NCBI GenBank assembly: GCA_028707275.1
Contig: JAQTUP010000002.1
Coordinates: 185,198 to 249,197 of the forward strand
From: Gallionella sp.
GTDB lineage: Bacteria > Pseudomonadota > Gammaproteobacteria > Burkholderiales > Gallionellaceae
Direction of reading: 5' to 3'
Length of the DNA: 64,000 nt
Shown here one piece after another: positions 1-8,079 of this stretch (within the stretch, counting starts at the first letter, position 1; each line of letters opens with the position of its first letter). The notes beneath the pieces are model-generated. The model did not search any database. It saw only the letters and a list, made by a program, of their open reading frames with translations, and was not told where the DNA came from. The translations under genes and the position numbers were made by a program.

Positions 1-165
1 CCGTTCAGCCACATCAACCCCTGCGGCTATGCGGGTCTGCGCGTCACCCAGTGCGTGGAGCTGGGCATCACGGCGGGGATAAGCGAACTCCAGGCTGAAT
101 TGGCACAGAACCTGATCCACGGATTACAGCAACACTACGCCGCCAAACAGCCTCCCCAAGATTAA
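1..165 (+). CDS. lipB: Octanoyltransferase LipB, C-terminal part (partial)
   Basis: Only the last 54 codons are in the window; the frame is open from base 1 to TAA at 163-165. LipB moves octanoyl groups from acyl carrier protein onto lipoyl domains in the cytoplasm. The fragment holds the HINPCGYAGL segment, whose cysteine matches the conserved LipB active-site Cys (known for the family), followed by the usual short tail. lipA lies 740 bp downstream, so this is the normal lipB-lipA pair, split here by two small genes. Confidence 0.9.
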   Translation, partial: PFSHINPCGYAGLRVTQCVELGITAGISELQAELAQNLIHGLQQHYAAKQPPQD

Positions 166-189
166 GGATAAGCCATACTATCCAGCTAA

Positions 190-195
190 AAGGAG
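190..195 (+). promoter_or_regulatory. Shine-Dalgarno that points to an ATA start
   Basis: AAGGAG lies 7 nt before ATA at 203-205. No ATG, GTG or TTG lies at that spacing in the DUF4160 frame. The first common start codon in frame is TTG at 230, inside the conserved N-terminus and without its own Shine-Dalgarno. Confidence 0.55.
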
Positions 196-202
196 AAGTT
201 CA

Positions 203-508
203 ATACCTAAGCTCTTTGAATATTTCGGGTTGATTGTGATGTTCTATTCCAACGAACATGAACCAGTGCATGTCCACGGAAAATATCAGGGTTGTGAATT
301 ACGCGCTGAAATTATTATAGTGAACGGCGAAATCACCGAAATTCGTTATTCGACGGTTGCCGGTCGCGCACCGCTTGAAGATACTCCGCGACGACATTTT
401 GAAGAACTGGTTGTTGCGCGAGCCACAGACATCGTGGCGAAGTGGATTGATTTCTTCGTGCTGCATAAACCTGTAAAATCTGAACTCATTACGAGGAAAT
501 TGAAATGA
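203..508 (+). CDS. DUF4160 family protein, probable ATA start
   Basis: Small cytoplasmic protein of unknown biochemical role. DUF4160 genes usually sit next to DUF2442 genes, as here, and the pair is often considered toxin-antitoxin-like (family knowledge, not proven). Reading from ATA at 203 gives IPKLFEYFGLIVMFYSNEHE, which matches the usual N-terminus of the family, and EPVHVHGKY carries its signature His pair. Starting at TTG 230 would remove about nine of these residues. The stop overlaps the next gene by 4 nt (ATGA). Either a true non-AUG start or a recent ATG-to-ATA change that weakens expression. Confidence 0.75.
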   Translation: MPKLFEYFGLIVMFYSNEHEPVHVHGKYQGCELRAEIIIVNGEITEIRYSTVAGRAPLEDTPRRHFEELVVARATDIVAKWIDFFVLHKPVKSELITRKLK

Positions 509-786
509 CACCAGCTACGATCAACATCACAACTGCCGAACAAGTAGGTGATTACGCGTTGCGCCTGTCTTTCGACGACGGTACGGTGCAGACAATCGAC
601 TTCAAACCGTTCTTGTCACTTTCGCGCCATCCCGGTATTCGCGCCTACCTCGAACCTGAACGCTTCGCAGCGCATCGCATCGAATACGGCGAATTGGTGT
701 GGGGTGATTATGACTTATGTTTCCCGACTGCCGATTTATACCACAACTGTTTACTGCGCGATGTCACGCTGGGAAAAGCGGCCTGA
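505..786 (+). CDS. DUF2442 family protein
   Basis: A 93-residue cytoplasmic protein whose ATG overlaps the stop of the DUF4160 gene, so the two are probably translationally coupled. The segment LRLSFDDGTVQTIDFKPFL and the later ELVWGDYDLCF are typical of DUF2442, a small family often called a molybdopterin-binding-like domain or a partner in toxin-antitoxin-like pairs. Function is unknown. The pair is inserted between lipB and lipA, which are normally neighbours, suggesting gain as an accessory cassette. Confidence 0.8.
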   Translation: MTPATINITTAEQVGDYALRLSFDDGTVQTIDFKPFLSLSRHPGIRAYLEPERFAAHRIEYGELVWGDYDLCFPTADLYHNCLLRDVTLGKAA

Positions 787-904
787 CACTACCGTTGCCC
801 GCTAAACCTTTATAAAATTAATTAATCAACAAGTTACATTATCAAACCAGGCTCTCGCCTGAATGCACGCTGTGCCTGCCAGGCAGATTGAAAGAAAACA
901 TATT

Positions 905-1861
905 ATGAACACTCCTGAAAAACAAACCGGCGCGGCCAAAACGGCGCGCAATCCGATCAAGATCGTGCCGCTGCAAACCCGGTTGCGCAAGCCTGAATGG
1001 ATCCGCGTCAAGACAGGCAGCGGCACAGGCTACAACGACGTCAAGCGACTGCTGCGCGAACACAATCTGGTCACCGTGTGCGAAGAGGCTTCCTGCCCGA
1101 ACATCGGCGAGTGCTTCAGCAAGGGCACCGCCACCTTCATGATACTGGGCGATGTATGCACCAGGCGCTGTCCGTTCTGCGACGTGGCGCACGGCAAGCC
1201 GCTGCCGCCCGACACGGAGGAACCTGCCAACCTTGCGCGCTCCATCGGATTGCTCAAGCTCAAATACGTGGTCATCACAAGCGTAGATCGCGATGATTTG
1301 AAGGACGGGGGGGCTGCGCACTTTGCCGATTGCCTGAGTGCGATCCGCCAAAGCTCGCCTGCCACGCGTCTTGAGATTCTGATACCCGATTTCAGGGGGC
1401 GCCTCGACGTGGCGCTCGATGCGCTGTCCGTCAGCCTGCCGGACGTGCTCAACCACAATCTGGAAACCGTGCCGCGCCTGTACAAGCTGGCACGCCCGGG
1501 TGCCGACTATGCGCACTCGCTCAAATTACTACAGGATTTCAAGACCCGCTTCCCCGACATTCCGACCAAATCAGGGGTGATGCTGGGTCTGGGCGAGACC
1601 GACGAAGAAGTGCTGGAAGTGATGAGGGATCTGCGCGCGCACGGCGTGAATATGCTCACCGTAGGCCAGTATCTGCAACCGTCCGACGGGCATTTACCGG
1701 TACTGCGCTACGTCCCGCTGGACACCTTTGCCATGTTCGAGCGTGAAGCAAAAGCCATGGGATTCGATCATGCCGCCTGCGGCCCTATGGTACGCAGTAG
1801 TTATTATGCAGACGAACAGGCAAATCTGGCAGGGGTCGCTGTGATTTCCATCGATAAATGA
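905..1861 (+). CDS. lipA: Lipoyl synthase (radical SAM)
   Basis: Inserts two sulfur atoms into protein-bound octanoyl groups to form lipoyl cofactor, completing the pathway begun by LipB. The 318-residue length is typical. The auxiliary cluster motif [12 protein letters not shown] and the radical-SAM motif CTRRCPFC are intact, and the C-terminal RSSYYA supplies the conserved serine ligand region. ATG at 905 is preferred over one 42 nt upstream because a purine-rich GAAAGAAAA precedes it and the encoded N-terminus (NTPEKQ) is of normal length. Confidence 0.97.
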   Translation: MNTPEKQTGAAKTARNPIKIVPLQTRLRKPEWIRVKTGSGTGYNDVKRLLREHNLVTVCEEASCPNIGECFSKGTATFMILGDVCTRRCPFCDVAHGKPLPPDTEEPANLARSIGLLKLKYVVITSVDRDDLKDGGAAHFADCLSAIRQSSPATRLEILIPDFRGRLDVALDALSVSLPDVLNHNLETVPRLYKLARPGADYAHSLKLLQDFKTRFPDIPTKSGVMLGLGETDEEVLEVMRDLRAHGVNMLTVGQYLQPSDGHLPVLRYVPLDTFAMFEREAKAMGFDHAACGPMVRSSYYADEQANLAGVAVISIDK

Positions 1862-1918
1862 AAACAAACATCGCCATCAGCTAATATCGGGCTAACCCAT
1901 TGATTTTTAGCAAACTAG

Positions 1919-2316
1919 CTGATGTTACGCAGTAACATCAGTCGTGTATCAAAATCAACTTCGCCGGGGGCAGCCCGGCTACCGGCGACTTTCTTTTGAG
2001 TCGCCAAAAGAAAGTCGCTATCGATGCGGCGACCCCGGCTTGCCGCTCCGCCTGACTGTCCTGCCTGTCGGCGAACATGGCAGGTAGATGACAGTCAGGC
2101 GGAGTTCCCTTGATAGTCGCAAACAGGCGGGGCTGCGCAACTCGCACGATCCGCTGCGCGTCCACGTGCTCAAACAGTGCTCGCCTAACCCCGCCGCTTG
2201 TTTGCGGCTATCTTCGGCGGTGCACAGGGGGAATTGGCGAAGCTCAAAGGTTATCGCTAAAACATTATTTTAATGATTCCAAAATACTGACTTTAGAAGT
2301 CAGTGCGTAACATCAG
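1919..2316 (+). mobile_element. MITE-like structured element with 12-bp inverted ends
   Basis: CTGATGTTACGC at 1919-1930 is the exact reverse complement of 2305-2316. The flanks CAAACTAG (1911-1918) and CAAACCAG (2317-2324) match at 7 of 8 positions, like an aged 8-bp target duplication. Inside are long perfect hairpins: 1919-1941 (10-bp stem), 1985-2018 (14-bp stem, 6-nt loop), 2046-2104 (15-bp stem), a GC-rich hairpin about 2113-2215, and CTGACTT/AAGTCAG at 2288-2304. No credible coding frame is present, so movement would need a transposase in trans. Nothing further was seen at 2325-2527. Confidence 0.65.
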
Positions 2317-2527
2317 CAAACCAGTAGTATTTATCGATGAAAATTACATCGATCACTAAGACCAGACTTCAATCCAGAACGTGTGTGATCCGGCAGCGGC
2401 GCTCCTTGTAGAATACCTCGATGCCGGGTTTCAGCGATAATGTTGTACGCGAATTGCTCACGACAAACTCCAAATACGGCTTTTCATGGTTAAGGGGATG
2501 ACCGTGAATTTGGGCGAAAAAAAGCGA

Positions 2528-2959
2528 TTAGCTCGGTAGCCAGCCGTCTTTCAGCACATCATCCATGCACCACGGGCAGGCATCGGGGAACACATCCAAC
2601 CCCGTTTCATTGGTGACTTGAACCACAGCATCAGACCATGCTTCATCCAACCATGAGGCATCTGAAATAGATGCTTTTAAACTGGGTGTTTTTTTCAGGC
2701 GAGCAAGTACGCCTTTGCGTTGTTCTTTGATCGTTCTCGACCAACTACCACCTTGCCGCTCCGGCTGATATTGCCACTTCAACAAATGAGCCAACAACAC
2801 CGCCATGCGGCTTTCCAACTCCCGCTGTTCGCTTTTGCCCACGTCTTCGATTTCCTCTGCAATGTGTTCTAAGTCCAACTGGTCAAATTTACCCATGCGA
2901 ATTAACGCGGCTTGTTCGTTCGCCCATGCAATCACGTCTGTTTGGTATGCTGTTCTCAT
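2528..2959 (-). CDS. DUF29 family protein
   Basis: A 143-residue cytoplasmic protein of the DUF29 family: N-terminal YQTDVIAWANEQAALIRMG, then the family's IAEEIEDVGKSEQRELESR helix and a LLKWQYQPERQGGSW segment. Function is unknown; the family is common in cyanobacteria and scattered in proteobacteria, often as accessory genes. ATG at 2959 is chosen because AAGGGG precedes it on the minus strand and MRTAYQTDV is the usual beginning; an upstream in-frame start would add 25 unconserved residues. Confidence 0.85.
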   Translation of the reverse strand: MRTAYQTDVIAWANEQAALIRMGKFDQLDLEHIAEEIEDVGKSEQRELESRMAVLLAHLLKWQYQPERQGGSWSRTIKEQRKGVLARLKKTPSLKASISDASWLDEAWSDAVVQVTNETGLDVFPDACPWCMDDVLKDGWLPS

Positions 2960-3128
2960 ACTATTACCCCTTAAATCATCTTGCGCAGATTCTACGCTAA
3001 CTTTTTTACCTCGTCTTATTAGTGGCACGTTCACCTCGCTAAGCCAATGTTTATGTGGCTTCGCAAAACGATTCCTACGGCGCTAAACAAAGGCGAATTA
3101 CACAAAAAGGTCCGCTTTGTTTGGTGTC

Positions 3129-3452
3129 TTAGGCGTCAAACACTTCCAGAACTTTCGGGCGGGCGGAATATAGCTTTTTCAACGAACTTACGACTCCAAG
3201 ATATTCTCGAAGTGATAGTCCATAAAAATAGAAACTCACTATTTCCCCCGACAAAAAGACGATGTGCATACCGTCGCGCATGACGGTGCATTCCTTTACG
3301 ATAGCATCACCGCAGACATATTGGCCTTCGGCTTCAAAACAGACAGTACCGCTCGTTTTGTCCTGAAGCCAAAAAAATCGATCCGTCGCACCGTTTTGCA
3401 ACGTGAGTGTAAAAACAACATCGTCACTTGCCTGAGATACCTGAGTTTTCAT
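3129..3452 (-). CDS. Hypothetical protein, about 107 aa
   Basis: Not recognised. Starting at ATG 3452 (weak AGG upstream) the product has no signal peptide or membrane segment. It looks beta-rich (VVFTLTLQNGATDRFFWLQD), with two cysteines in FEAEGQYVCGDAIVKEC, and ends in ASARPKVLEV-like polar residues. A GTG at 3488 could extend it by 12 residues. It lies between DUF29 and a transporter gene on the same strand but is too far from either to assume an operon. Confidence 0.55.
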   Translation of the reverse strand: MKTQVSQASDDVVFTLTLQNGATDRFFWLQDKTSGTVCFEAEGQYVCGDAIVKECTVMRDGMHIVFLSGEIVSFYFYGLSLREYLGVVSSLKKLYSARPKVLEVFDA

Positions 3453-3561
3453 GTTTTTTGCCTGGCTACCTGACAGTGACTCACACAAGGAATCCGCACG
3501 GACATGGTTTCATTGTCACAGATTCCCACATTTTCAAACAAACCAACGCACGCTCAAGCCG

Positions 3562-4497
3562 TCACGTTTTCCGACTGTTCAGACTGATGACCAGCACCCC
3601 TGCCAGCACCAGCGTCGAACCTGCTATTTGCAGCAGCGAGACGCTCTCATGCAAAAACAAATACGCAAGATAGATGGTGCTCACAGGCCCTATGGAGCCT
3701 ATCAGCGAGGCGCTGCCAGCACCGATGCGTTTAATCGCGTAAGACAACAAAAACACCGGCAACACCGTCGAGAAAATTGCCATGGCGAGCGCCAGCTCAT
3801 AGACTTGCCGTGGCAAATCGAGCGCGCTCAGGGGACGCATCACGACGAACTGCAACAGACAGGCGGCACTTGCCACAATCATGGCATAGGCGGTGAAGCG
3901 CACCGTACCGATGCGCCGTATCGCATGCCCTGCCCCTACCAGATAAATCGAGTAAGACAGGGTGCTCAAAAACACCAGTGTCGCGCCCAGTACGATACTG
4001 CCGCCTTCCTTGACGCCTGCATCGTGCAAAAATACCAGCGCAATGCCGACATAGCTCAGGGCCATCGCCGCTATTAATTTTTTGCCGATGCGGCGCTTGT
4101 AAATCAACGCGGAGAGGATCACCGTCAGGGTAGGATAAAGGAACAGGATCAGACGCTCCAGTCCTGCCGAGATGTATTGCAACCCCAGAAAATCCAGGGC
4201 GCTCGACAGGTAATAGCCCACCAGCCCCAGCCCCAGCACCAGCCATCTGTCATGCGTGTTGAGCGGTTCGGCATGCTGGTGCCGAATCCATAAGGCGACG
4301 CCGATGAAGAACGGCGCCGAAAACGCCATGCGCAGCGCCAGCAGCGTCACCGCATCCGCGCCGCTCAAATAGGCCAGCTTGACCAGAATGGCCTTGAGCG
4401 AAAAGCCCAGCGCCGCGAGCAGCGCCAAGACGACGCCCGGCAGCACATCGCGATTAACAGCCGATTTCTCTGATGTAGCCGTCAATTGCTTGACCAA
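3562..4497 (-). CDS. EamA/DMT-family membrane transporter
   Basis: A drug/metabolite-superfamily permease of 311 residues with about ten hydrophobic helices in two EamA repeats (first about residues 18-155, second about 165-305). Typical features are GFSLKAILVKLAY in helix 1 and ISAGLERLILFLYPTLTVIL ending the first half. Substrate cannot be read from sequence; relatives export amino acids or metabolites. The TTG start at 4497 lies inside the preceding toxin gene (16-bp overlap), so the transporter is probably translated by coupling. No strong Shine-Dalgarno is visible. Confidence 0.85.
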   Translation of the reverse strand: MVKQLTATSEKSAVNRDVLPGVVLALLAALGFSLKAILVKLAYLSGADAVTLLALRMAFSAPFFIGVALWIRHQHAEPLNTHDRWLVLGLGLVGYYLSSALDFLGLQYISAGLERLILFLYPTLTVILSALIYKRRIGKKLIAAMALSYVGIALVFLHDAGVKEGGSIVLGATLVFLSTLSYSIYLVGAGHAIRRIGTVRFTAYAMIVASAACLLQFVVMRPLSALDLPRQVYELALAMAIFSTVLPVFLLSYAIKRIGAGSASLIGSIGPVSTIYLAYLFLHESVSLLQIAGSTLVLAGVLVISLNSRKT

Positions 4498-4853
4498 AGC
4501 GAGTGAAAATCGAATGAGAGCTGACGGTGATGTTTGATCGAGAGCAAATGAATGACATCGCCGAACTGCGCATATAACACCAGATAATCCGAAAACAGGT
4601 ATTCGCGCAATTCACCGTCATGCAACTTTGCTTGCAAGCGTAGCAGCGCATTCGTCACTTCCACTGAACGCACAGACCGCGCAAGGAAAGGCCGCCCGAT
4701 GGCAGGAAAGTTTTCAAGATTGGGAATCAGGGTGTCGTTCAACTCATCGAGCAATCGGTCATAAACCTGCGGCGCATCCACATTATCCAAAAACGCCGCA
4801 ATCGCTTCGAGATTGTGCTCGAAGTTAGCGGTGATTTTCACGGTGACTGCCAT
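4482..4853 (-). CDS. RelE/ParE-family toxin of a type II toxin-antitoxin pair
   Basis: A 123-residue protein of the RelE/ParE fold: ITANFEHNLEAIAAFLDN forms the N-terminal helix hairpin, FPAIGRPFLA follows, and LREYLFSDYLVLYAQFGDVI is the core beta sheet, ending in IHLLSIKHHRQLSFDF. RelE-type members cut mRNA on the ribosome and ParE-type inhibit gyrase; the alignment visible here looks more ParE-like, but the target is not certain. The antitoxin gene ends 12 nt upstream, the usual antitoxin-first order. Confidence 0.85.
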   Translation of the reverse strand: MAVTVKITANFEHNLEAIAAFLDNVDAPQVYDRLLDELNDTLIPNLENFPAIGRPFLARSVRSVEVTNALLRLQAKLHDGELREYLFSDYLVLYAQFGDVIHLLSIKHHRQLSFDFHSLWSSN

Positions 4854-4865
4854 GTCCGCCCCGGC

Positions 4866-5156
4866 TTAAGCCACTCGCCGATGCCTGAGCTTCGCTATCG
4901 CCACGCGCGCATCCGTCACACGCCCCGCAGCCACGTCATCCAACCCCTTACTGGCTTCTTCCACCAGCAGCAAATGAATGTGCTCGCGCTCCAGACTATG
5001 ATAGTAATCGAGCCGATCCGAATCGATCAGGGCGACATAACTTGCGCCATTTCGGGTGATGATTTTTTCGGCTCCGGCCTTGACCTGTTCGGCCAGGTCA
5101 GAAAAATTAGCGCGTGCCTGAGAAAAGGCGACCACGTCACATGCAGAAATTCCCAT
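4866..5156 (-). CDS. Phd/YefM-family antitoxin
   Basis: A 96-residue antitoxin that should bind and neutralise the downstream RelE/ParE toxin and repress its own promoter. The N-terminal DNA-binding Phd/YefM domain is clear: DVVAFSQARANFSDLAEQV followed by KIITRNGASYVALIDSDR. The C-terminal third is helical and would wrap the toxin. ATG at 5156 has a perfect AGGAGG 6 nt upstream; longer readings to 5219 lack support. Confidence 0.9.
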   Translation of the reverse strand: MGISACDVVAFSQARANFSDLAEQVKAGAEKIITRNGASYVALIDSDRLDYYHSLEREHIHLLLVEEASKGLDDVAAGRVTDARVAIAKLRHRRVA

Positions 5157-5190
5157 GTTGCCTCCTAATGTATCCATTACAAAACTTTGT

Positions 5191-5219
5191 GCTATATTCC
5201 GTGCATCATACAAGCACAA
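5191..5219 (-). promoter_or_regulatory. Sigma70-type promoter of the toxin-antitoxin pair
   Basis: On the minus strand TTGTGC (5214-5219) and TATAGC (5191-5196) are separated by 17 nt and lie 35 nt before the antitoxin start. The region also holds the imperfect repeat TGTGC...GCACA, a possible autoregulatory operator. Prediction by eye only. Confidence 0.45.
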
Positions 5220-5249
5220 TGAGGTACAAACAACCGCAATTGGATTGTT

Positions 5250-6914
5250 TTACGGCAATTGAGAAGGGGGCATCCGGTTAACAGCGCTCACCAATGCCTT
5301 GATCGCGGCGGTGACGATATTCGCATCCATGCCCACTCCGTAATGACTGCCACTGGCATGGGCAATTTCGACAAATGCACACGCCGCCGCATCACCCGCC
5401 TCCACACTCCGCCCCATTGCTACCTCTTCAAAGCTGCGCACCTGAACGTCTACCCCCGCGCCCTTGAACGCATGAACGGCGGCATCTATCGGGCCGTTCC
5501 CCTCTCCGCTGAGTACATGGGGAACACCGTCGATTTCAACAGCAAGCCCGATTCCCTGCTGATCGCCGCGTTCATACAGATGATGTTCACGGTAGTGCAC
5601 GGGCTGCGAGAGTTCAAGATAGCTTGCCTGAAAAAGCCGCCATATTTGGGCGGCACTGATTTCACCGCCGCAACTGTCGGTATGTTTTTGCACCACCCCC
5701 GAGAATTCAACCTGCAGGCGGCGCGGCATGATGATGCCGTATTCGGTTTCCATCAGGTAGGCGATACCACCCTTACCCGACTGACTGTTGACCCGGATCA
5801 CCGAATCATAACTGCGTCCGGCGTCGGCAGGATCCAGAGGCAAATAGGGCACAGTCCACAGCGCATCCGGCTGTTGGGCGGCAAAGCCTTTCTTGATCGC
5901 ATCCTGATGGGAACCCGAGAAGGCAGTAAAAACCAGATCGCCTGCATAAGGATGGCGCGGATGTATCGGCAACTGGTTGCAATACTCTACGGTGCGAGCC
6001 ACCGCATCGATGTCGGAAAAATCCAGCCCGGGCTCAATTCCCTGCGTATAAAGATTGAGTGCAAGCGTCACGATATCGACATTGCCGGTGCGCTCGCCGT
6101 TACCGAACAGACAGCCTTCGACGCGGTCAGCCCCGGCCATCAGGCCCAGTTCAGCGGCGGCCACGGCCGTGCCTCTGTCGTTATGCGTGTGCAGACTGAG
6201 AATCACGCTGCTCCGCCTCGCGAGGTGGCGGTGCATCCACTCGATCTGGTCGGCGTAAACATTGGGCGTCGCAACCTCGACGGTCGCGGGAAGATTGAGT
6301 ATCACCTTATTCTCAGGGGTCGCGCCCCACGCCTCTGTCACGGCATCGCACACTTCGAGCGCAAAATCCAATTCGGTCGAAGTAAACGTTTCCGGGCTGT
6401 ATTCGAGCACCCATTCGGTCTTTGGCTGTTCGGACGCCAACTGTTTGATCAGCCTGACCGCTGTAACCGCCATGTCGATCACTTCCGCCCGGCTCATGCC
6501 GAAGACCATCTCGCGAAACGGCATGGAAGTCGCGTTATAGACGTGAACGATGGCACGGCGTGCGCCACGGAGCGATTCCATGGTGCGACGGATCAGAGGT
6601 TCGCGCGCCTGGGTCAGCACGGCGATGGTGACGTCTGCCGGAATGCCGCCGCCTTCGATAAGGCCGCGCACGAAGTCGAATTCGGTCTGTGAGGCCGAAG
6701 GAAAGGCGATTTCAATTTCCTTGAAACCCACATCGCAGAGCATGTTGAACATGCGCACCTTGCGCTCGATATTCATCGGCTCGAAAAGCGACTGGTTGCC
6801 GTCGCGCAGATCCGAGCTCATCCAGACGGGATGGCGGGTGATGGTTCGGCTCGGCCACTGACGGTCGACAAGATTGACCGGCGGAAACGGCCTGTATTTG
6901 GCAGCATGCAACAT
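5250..6914 (-). CDS. leuA: 2-isopropylmalate synthase (long type)
   Basis: Condenses acetyl-CoA with 2-oxoisovalerate, the committed step to leucine. The 554-residue length and the N-terminus [20 protein letters not shown] mark the longer LeuA subfamily. The catalytic barrel carries [11 protein letters not shown] and the metal-binding [10 protein letters not shown], with [10 protein letters not shown] after it; the last about 130 residues form the leucine-sensing regulatory domain ([20 protein letters not shown]). It is divergent from an Lrp/AsnC regulator, with a palindrome between them, suggesting regulation by that protein. Confidence 0.96.
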   Translation of the reverse strand: MLHAAKYRPFPPVNLVDRQWPSRTITRHPVWMSSDLRDGNQSLFEPMNIERKVRMFNMLCDVGFKEIEIAFPSASQTEFDFVRGLIEGGGIPADVTIAVLTQAREPLIRRTMESLRGARRAIVHVYNATSMPFREMVFGMSRAEVIDMAVTAVRLIKQLASEQPKTEWVLEYSPETFTSTELDFALEVCDAVTEAWGATPENKVILNLPATVEVATPNVYADQIEWMHRHLARRSSVILSLHTHNDRGTAVAAAELGLMAGADRVEGCLFGNGERTGNVDIVTLALNLYTQGIEPGLDFSDIDAVARTVEYCNQLPIHPRHPYAGDLVFTAFSGSHQDAIKKGFAAQQPDALWTVPYLPLDPADAGRSYDSVIRVNSQSGKGGIAYLMETEYGIIMPRRLQVEFSGVVQKHTDSCGGEISAAQIWRLFQASYLELSQPVHYREHHLYERGDQQGIGLAVEIDGVPHVLSGEGNGPIDAAVHAFKGAGVDVQVRSFEEVAMGRSVEAGDAAACAFVEIAHASGSHYGVGMDANIVTAAIKALVSAVNRMPPSQLP

Positions 6915-7002
6915 GACGACTCCAAAGAAAATTCGATAGCTGGAATCTTAAACAAAACCGCCCGGCAGGTGCTTGCGTTTTCAGGAAATTCAAACGATAT
7001 AT

Positions 7003-7017
7003 CGCAATAATATTGCG
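7003..7017 (+). promoter_or_regulatory. Palindromic operator candidate between leuA and lrp
   Basis: CGCAATA-A-TATTGCG is a perfect 7-1-7 inverted repeat in the 159-bp divergent intergenic region. Its size and AT-rich centre fit known 15-bp Lrp/AsnC sites. It lies 57 nt before the regulator ATG and 89 nt before the leuA ATG, so binding could affect either gene. Confidence 0.5.
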
Positions 7018-7073
7018 CACAACCAGCTTTAATCGTATATTTAATGCATGATAAAATAAACAGCGGGGATTTC

Positions 7074-7544
7074 ATGCAACTTGATCACTATGACAGGCAG
7101 ATGCTGCGCGTGTTGCAGGAGGATGGCCGCATCAGCAATCAGGATCTGGCTGAACGCATCGGCCTGTCACCCTCCCCCTGTCTGCGGCGTTTGCGCACCC
7201 TTGAAGAATCGGGACTCATCACAGGCTATCGCGCGCTGCTCGACGCTAAAAAACTGGGGCTATCGCTGATGGCACTGATCCATATCTCCATGGATCAACA
7301 CACGCCCGAGCGTTTTGGCAACTTTGAAGCGCAGATCGCTCAGATCCCGGAGGTGCTCGAATGCCTGCTGATCACAGGGCAGGATGCCGACTACCAGCTC
7401 AAGGTCGTCGTCAGGGATATGGATGGCTATCAGGAACTGCTGCTCAACCGCCTCACCCGTATCACGGGGGTGACAGGCGTACATTCGAGCTTCGTGCTGC
7501 GCCGGGTGATAGACCGGACTGCGCTTCCCGTTTCGCCCGTGTGA
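7074..7544 (+). CDS. Lrp/AsnC-family transcriptional regulator
   Basis: A 156-residue regulator. Residues about 3-60 form the winged helix-turn-helix (LDHYDRQMLRVLQ, then ISNQDLAERIGLSPSPCLRR as recognition region), and residues about 70-150 the ligand-binding RAM domain with GQDADYQLKVVV. Such proteins sense amino acids and assemble as octamers. Divergent orientation to leuA makes leucine-pathway control likely (inference). ATG 7074 follows GGGG with good spacing; ATG 7044 would add ten residues not typical of the family. Confidence 0.92.
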   Translation: MQLDHYDRQMLRVLQEDGRISNQDLAERIGLSPSPCLRRLRTLEESGLITGYRALLDAKKLGLSLMALIHISMDQHTPERFGNFEAQIAQIPEVLECLLITGQDADYQLKVVVRDMDGYQELLLNRLTRITGVTGVHSSFVLRRVIDRTALPVSPV

Positions 7545-7650
7545 ATCCTGCATCAGCTCATCAGCCACACTGATAGTTTGATATACATCAATGTGGAGTA
7601 TTATCACGAGGCGTAGAGTTCACGCATCAATTTCACACAAGGAGTTTATT

Positions 7651-7971
7651 ATGAAAGTTCGTTATATTATTGCGTTGAGCGCAGCCCTGTCCGTATCAGC
7701 TACTGCATACGCCGCAGATGACGGCGAGGCTGTATTTAAAAAGAGCGGTTGCAATGTTTGTCATGCAGTGAACAAAAAGAGTGTAGGTCCTTCTTTGGTT
7801 GATATCGCCGCCAAGTATGCAGGCGACAGCACAGCGGCTGCCAAACTCGAACAAAAAGTACGCAGCGGCGGCTCAGGTTCATTCGGCAAAGTGCCTATGC
7901 CGACCACTGCTGCAAAAGTCAGCGACGAGAGCATCAAAACTGTCGTCGCCTGGGCTTTGACACAAAAATAA
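7651..7971 (+). CDS. Periplasmic class I cytochrome c (c-551/c-552 type)
   Basis: A 106-residue small electron carrier. A signal peptide (KVRYIIALSAALSVSATAYA) is followed by KSGCNVCHAVNKK, the CxxCH heme attachment site, SVGPSLVDIAAKY, and the methionine ligand in KVPMP. Members shuttle electrons in the periplasm to terminal oxidases or nitrite reductases. AAGGAG lies 7 nt before ATG 7651. It is monocistronic and followed by a strong terminator. A related cytochrome is encoded at 38.0-38.4 kb. Confidence 0.93.
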   Translation: MKVRYIIALSAALSVSATAYAADDGEAVFKKSGCNVCHAVNKKSVGPSLVDIAAKYAGDSTAAAKLEQKVRSGGSGSFGKVPMPTTAAKVSDESIKTVVAWALTQK

Positions 7972-7990
7972 GCGGCGCTCACGATCACCA

Positions 7991-8015
7991 AAGCCGACGC
8001 GAGTCGGCTTTTTTT
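7991..8015 (+). terminator. Rho-independent terminator of the cytochrome gene
   Basis: AAGCCGAC-GCGA-GTCGGCTT forms an 8-bp perfect stem with a stable GCGA tetraloop, followed by five more T. Confidence 0.92.
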
Positions 8016-8079
8016 ATCCCTGCGAAAATCCACGCAAGCATGCTGTTATAATCTGCGCCAATTTTATTGGCACGCCCCC

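Noticed and set aside
1938..2310. Small frames inside the MITE-like element
   Set aside because: They run across perfect hairpins and have no homology-like features or ribosome sites.
5259..6692. Long open frame of 477 codons on the plus strand
   Set aside because: It is antisense to leuA, has no recognisable domain or start signal and reflects codon bias of the real gene.
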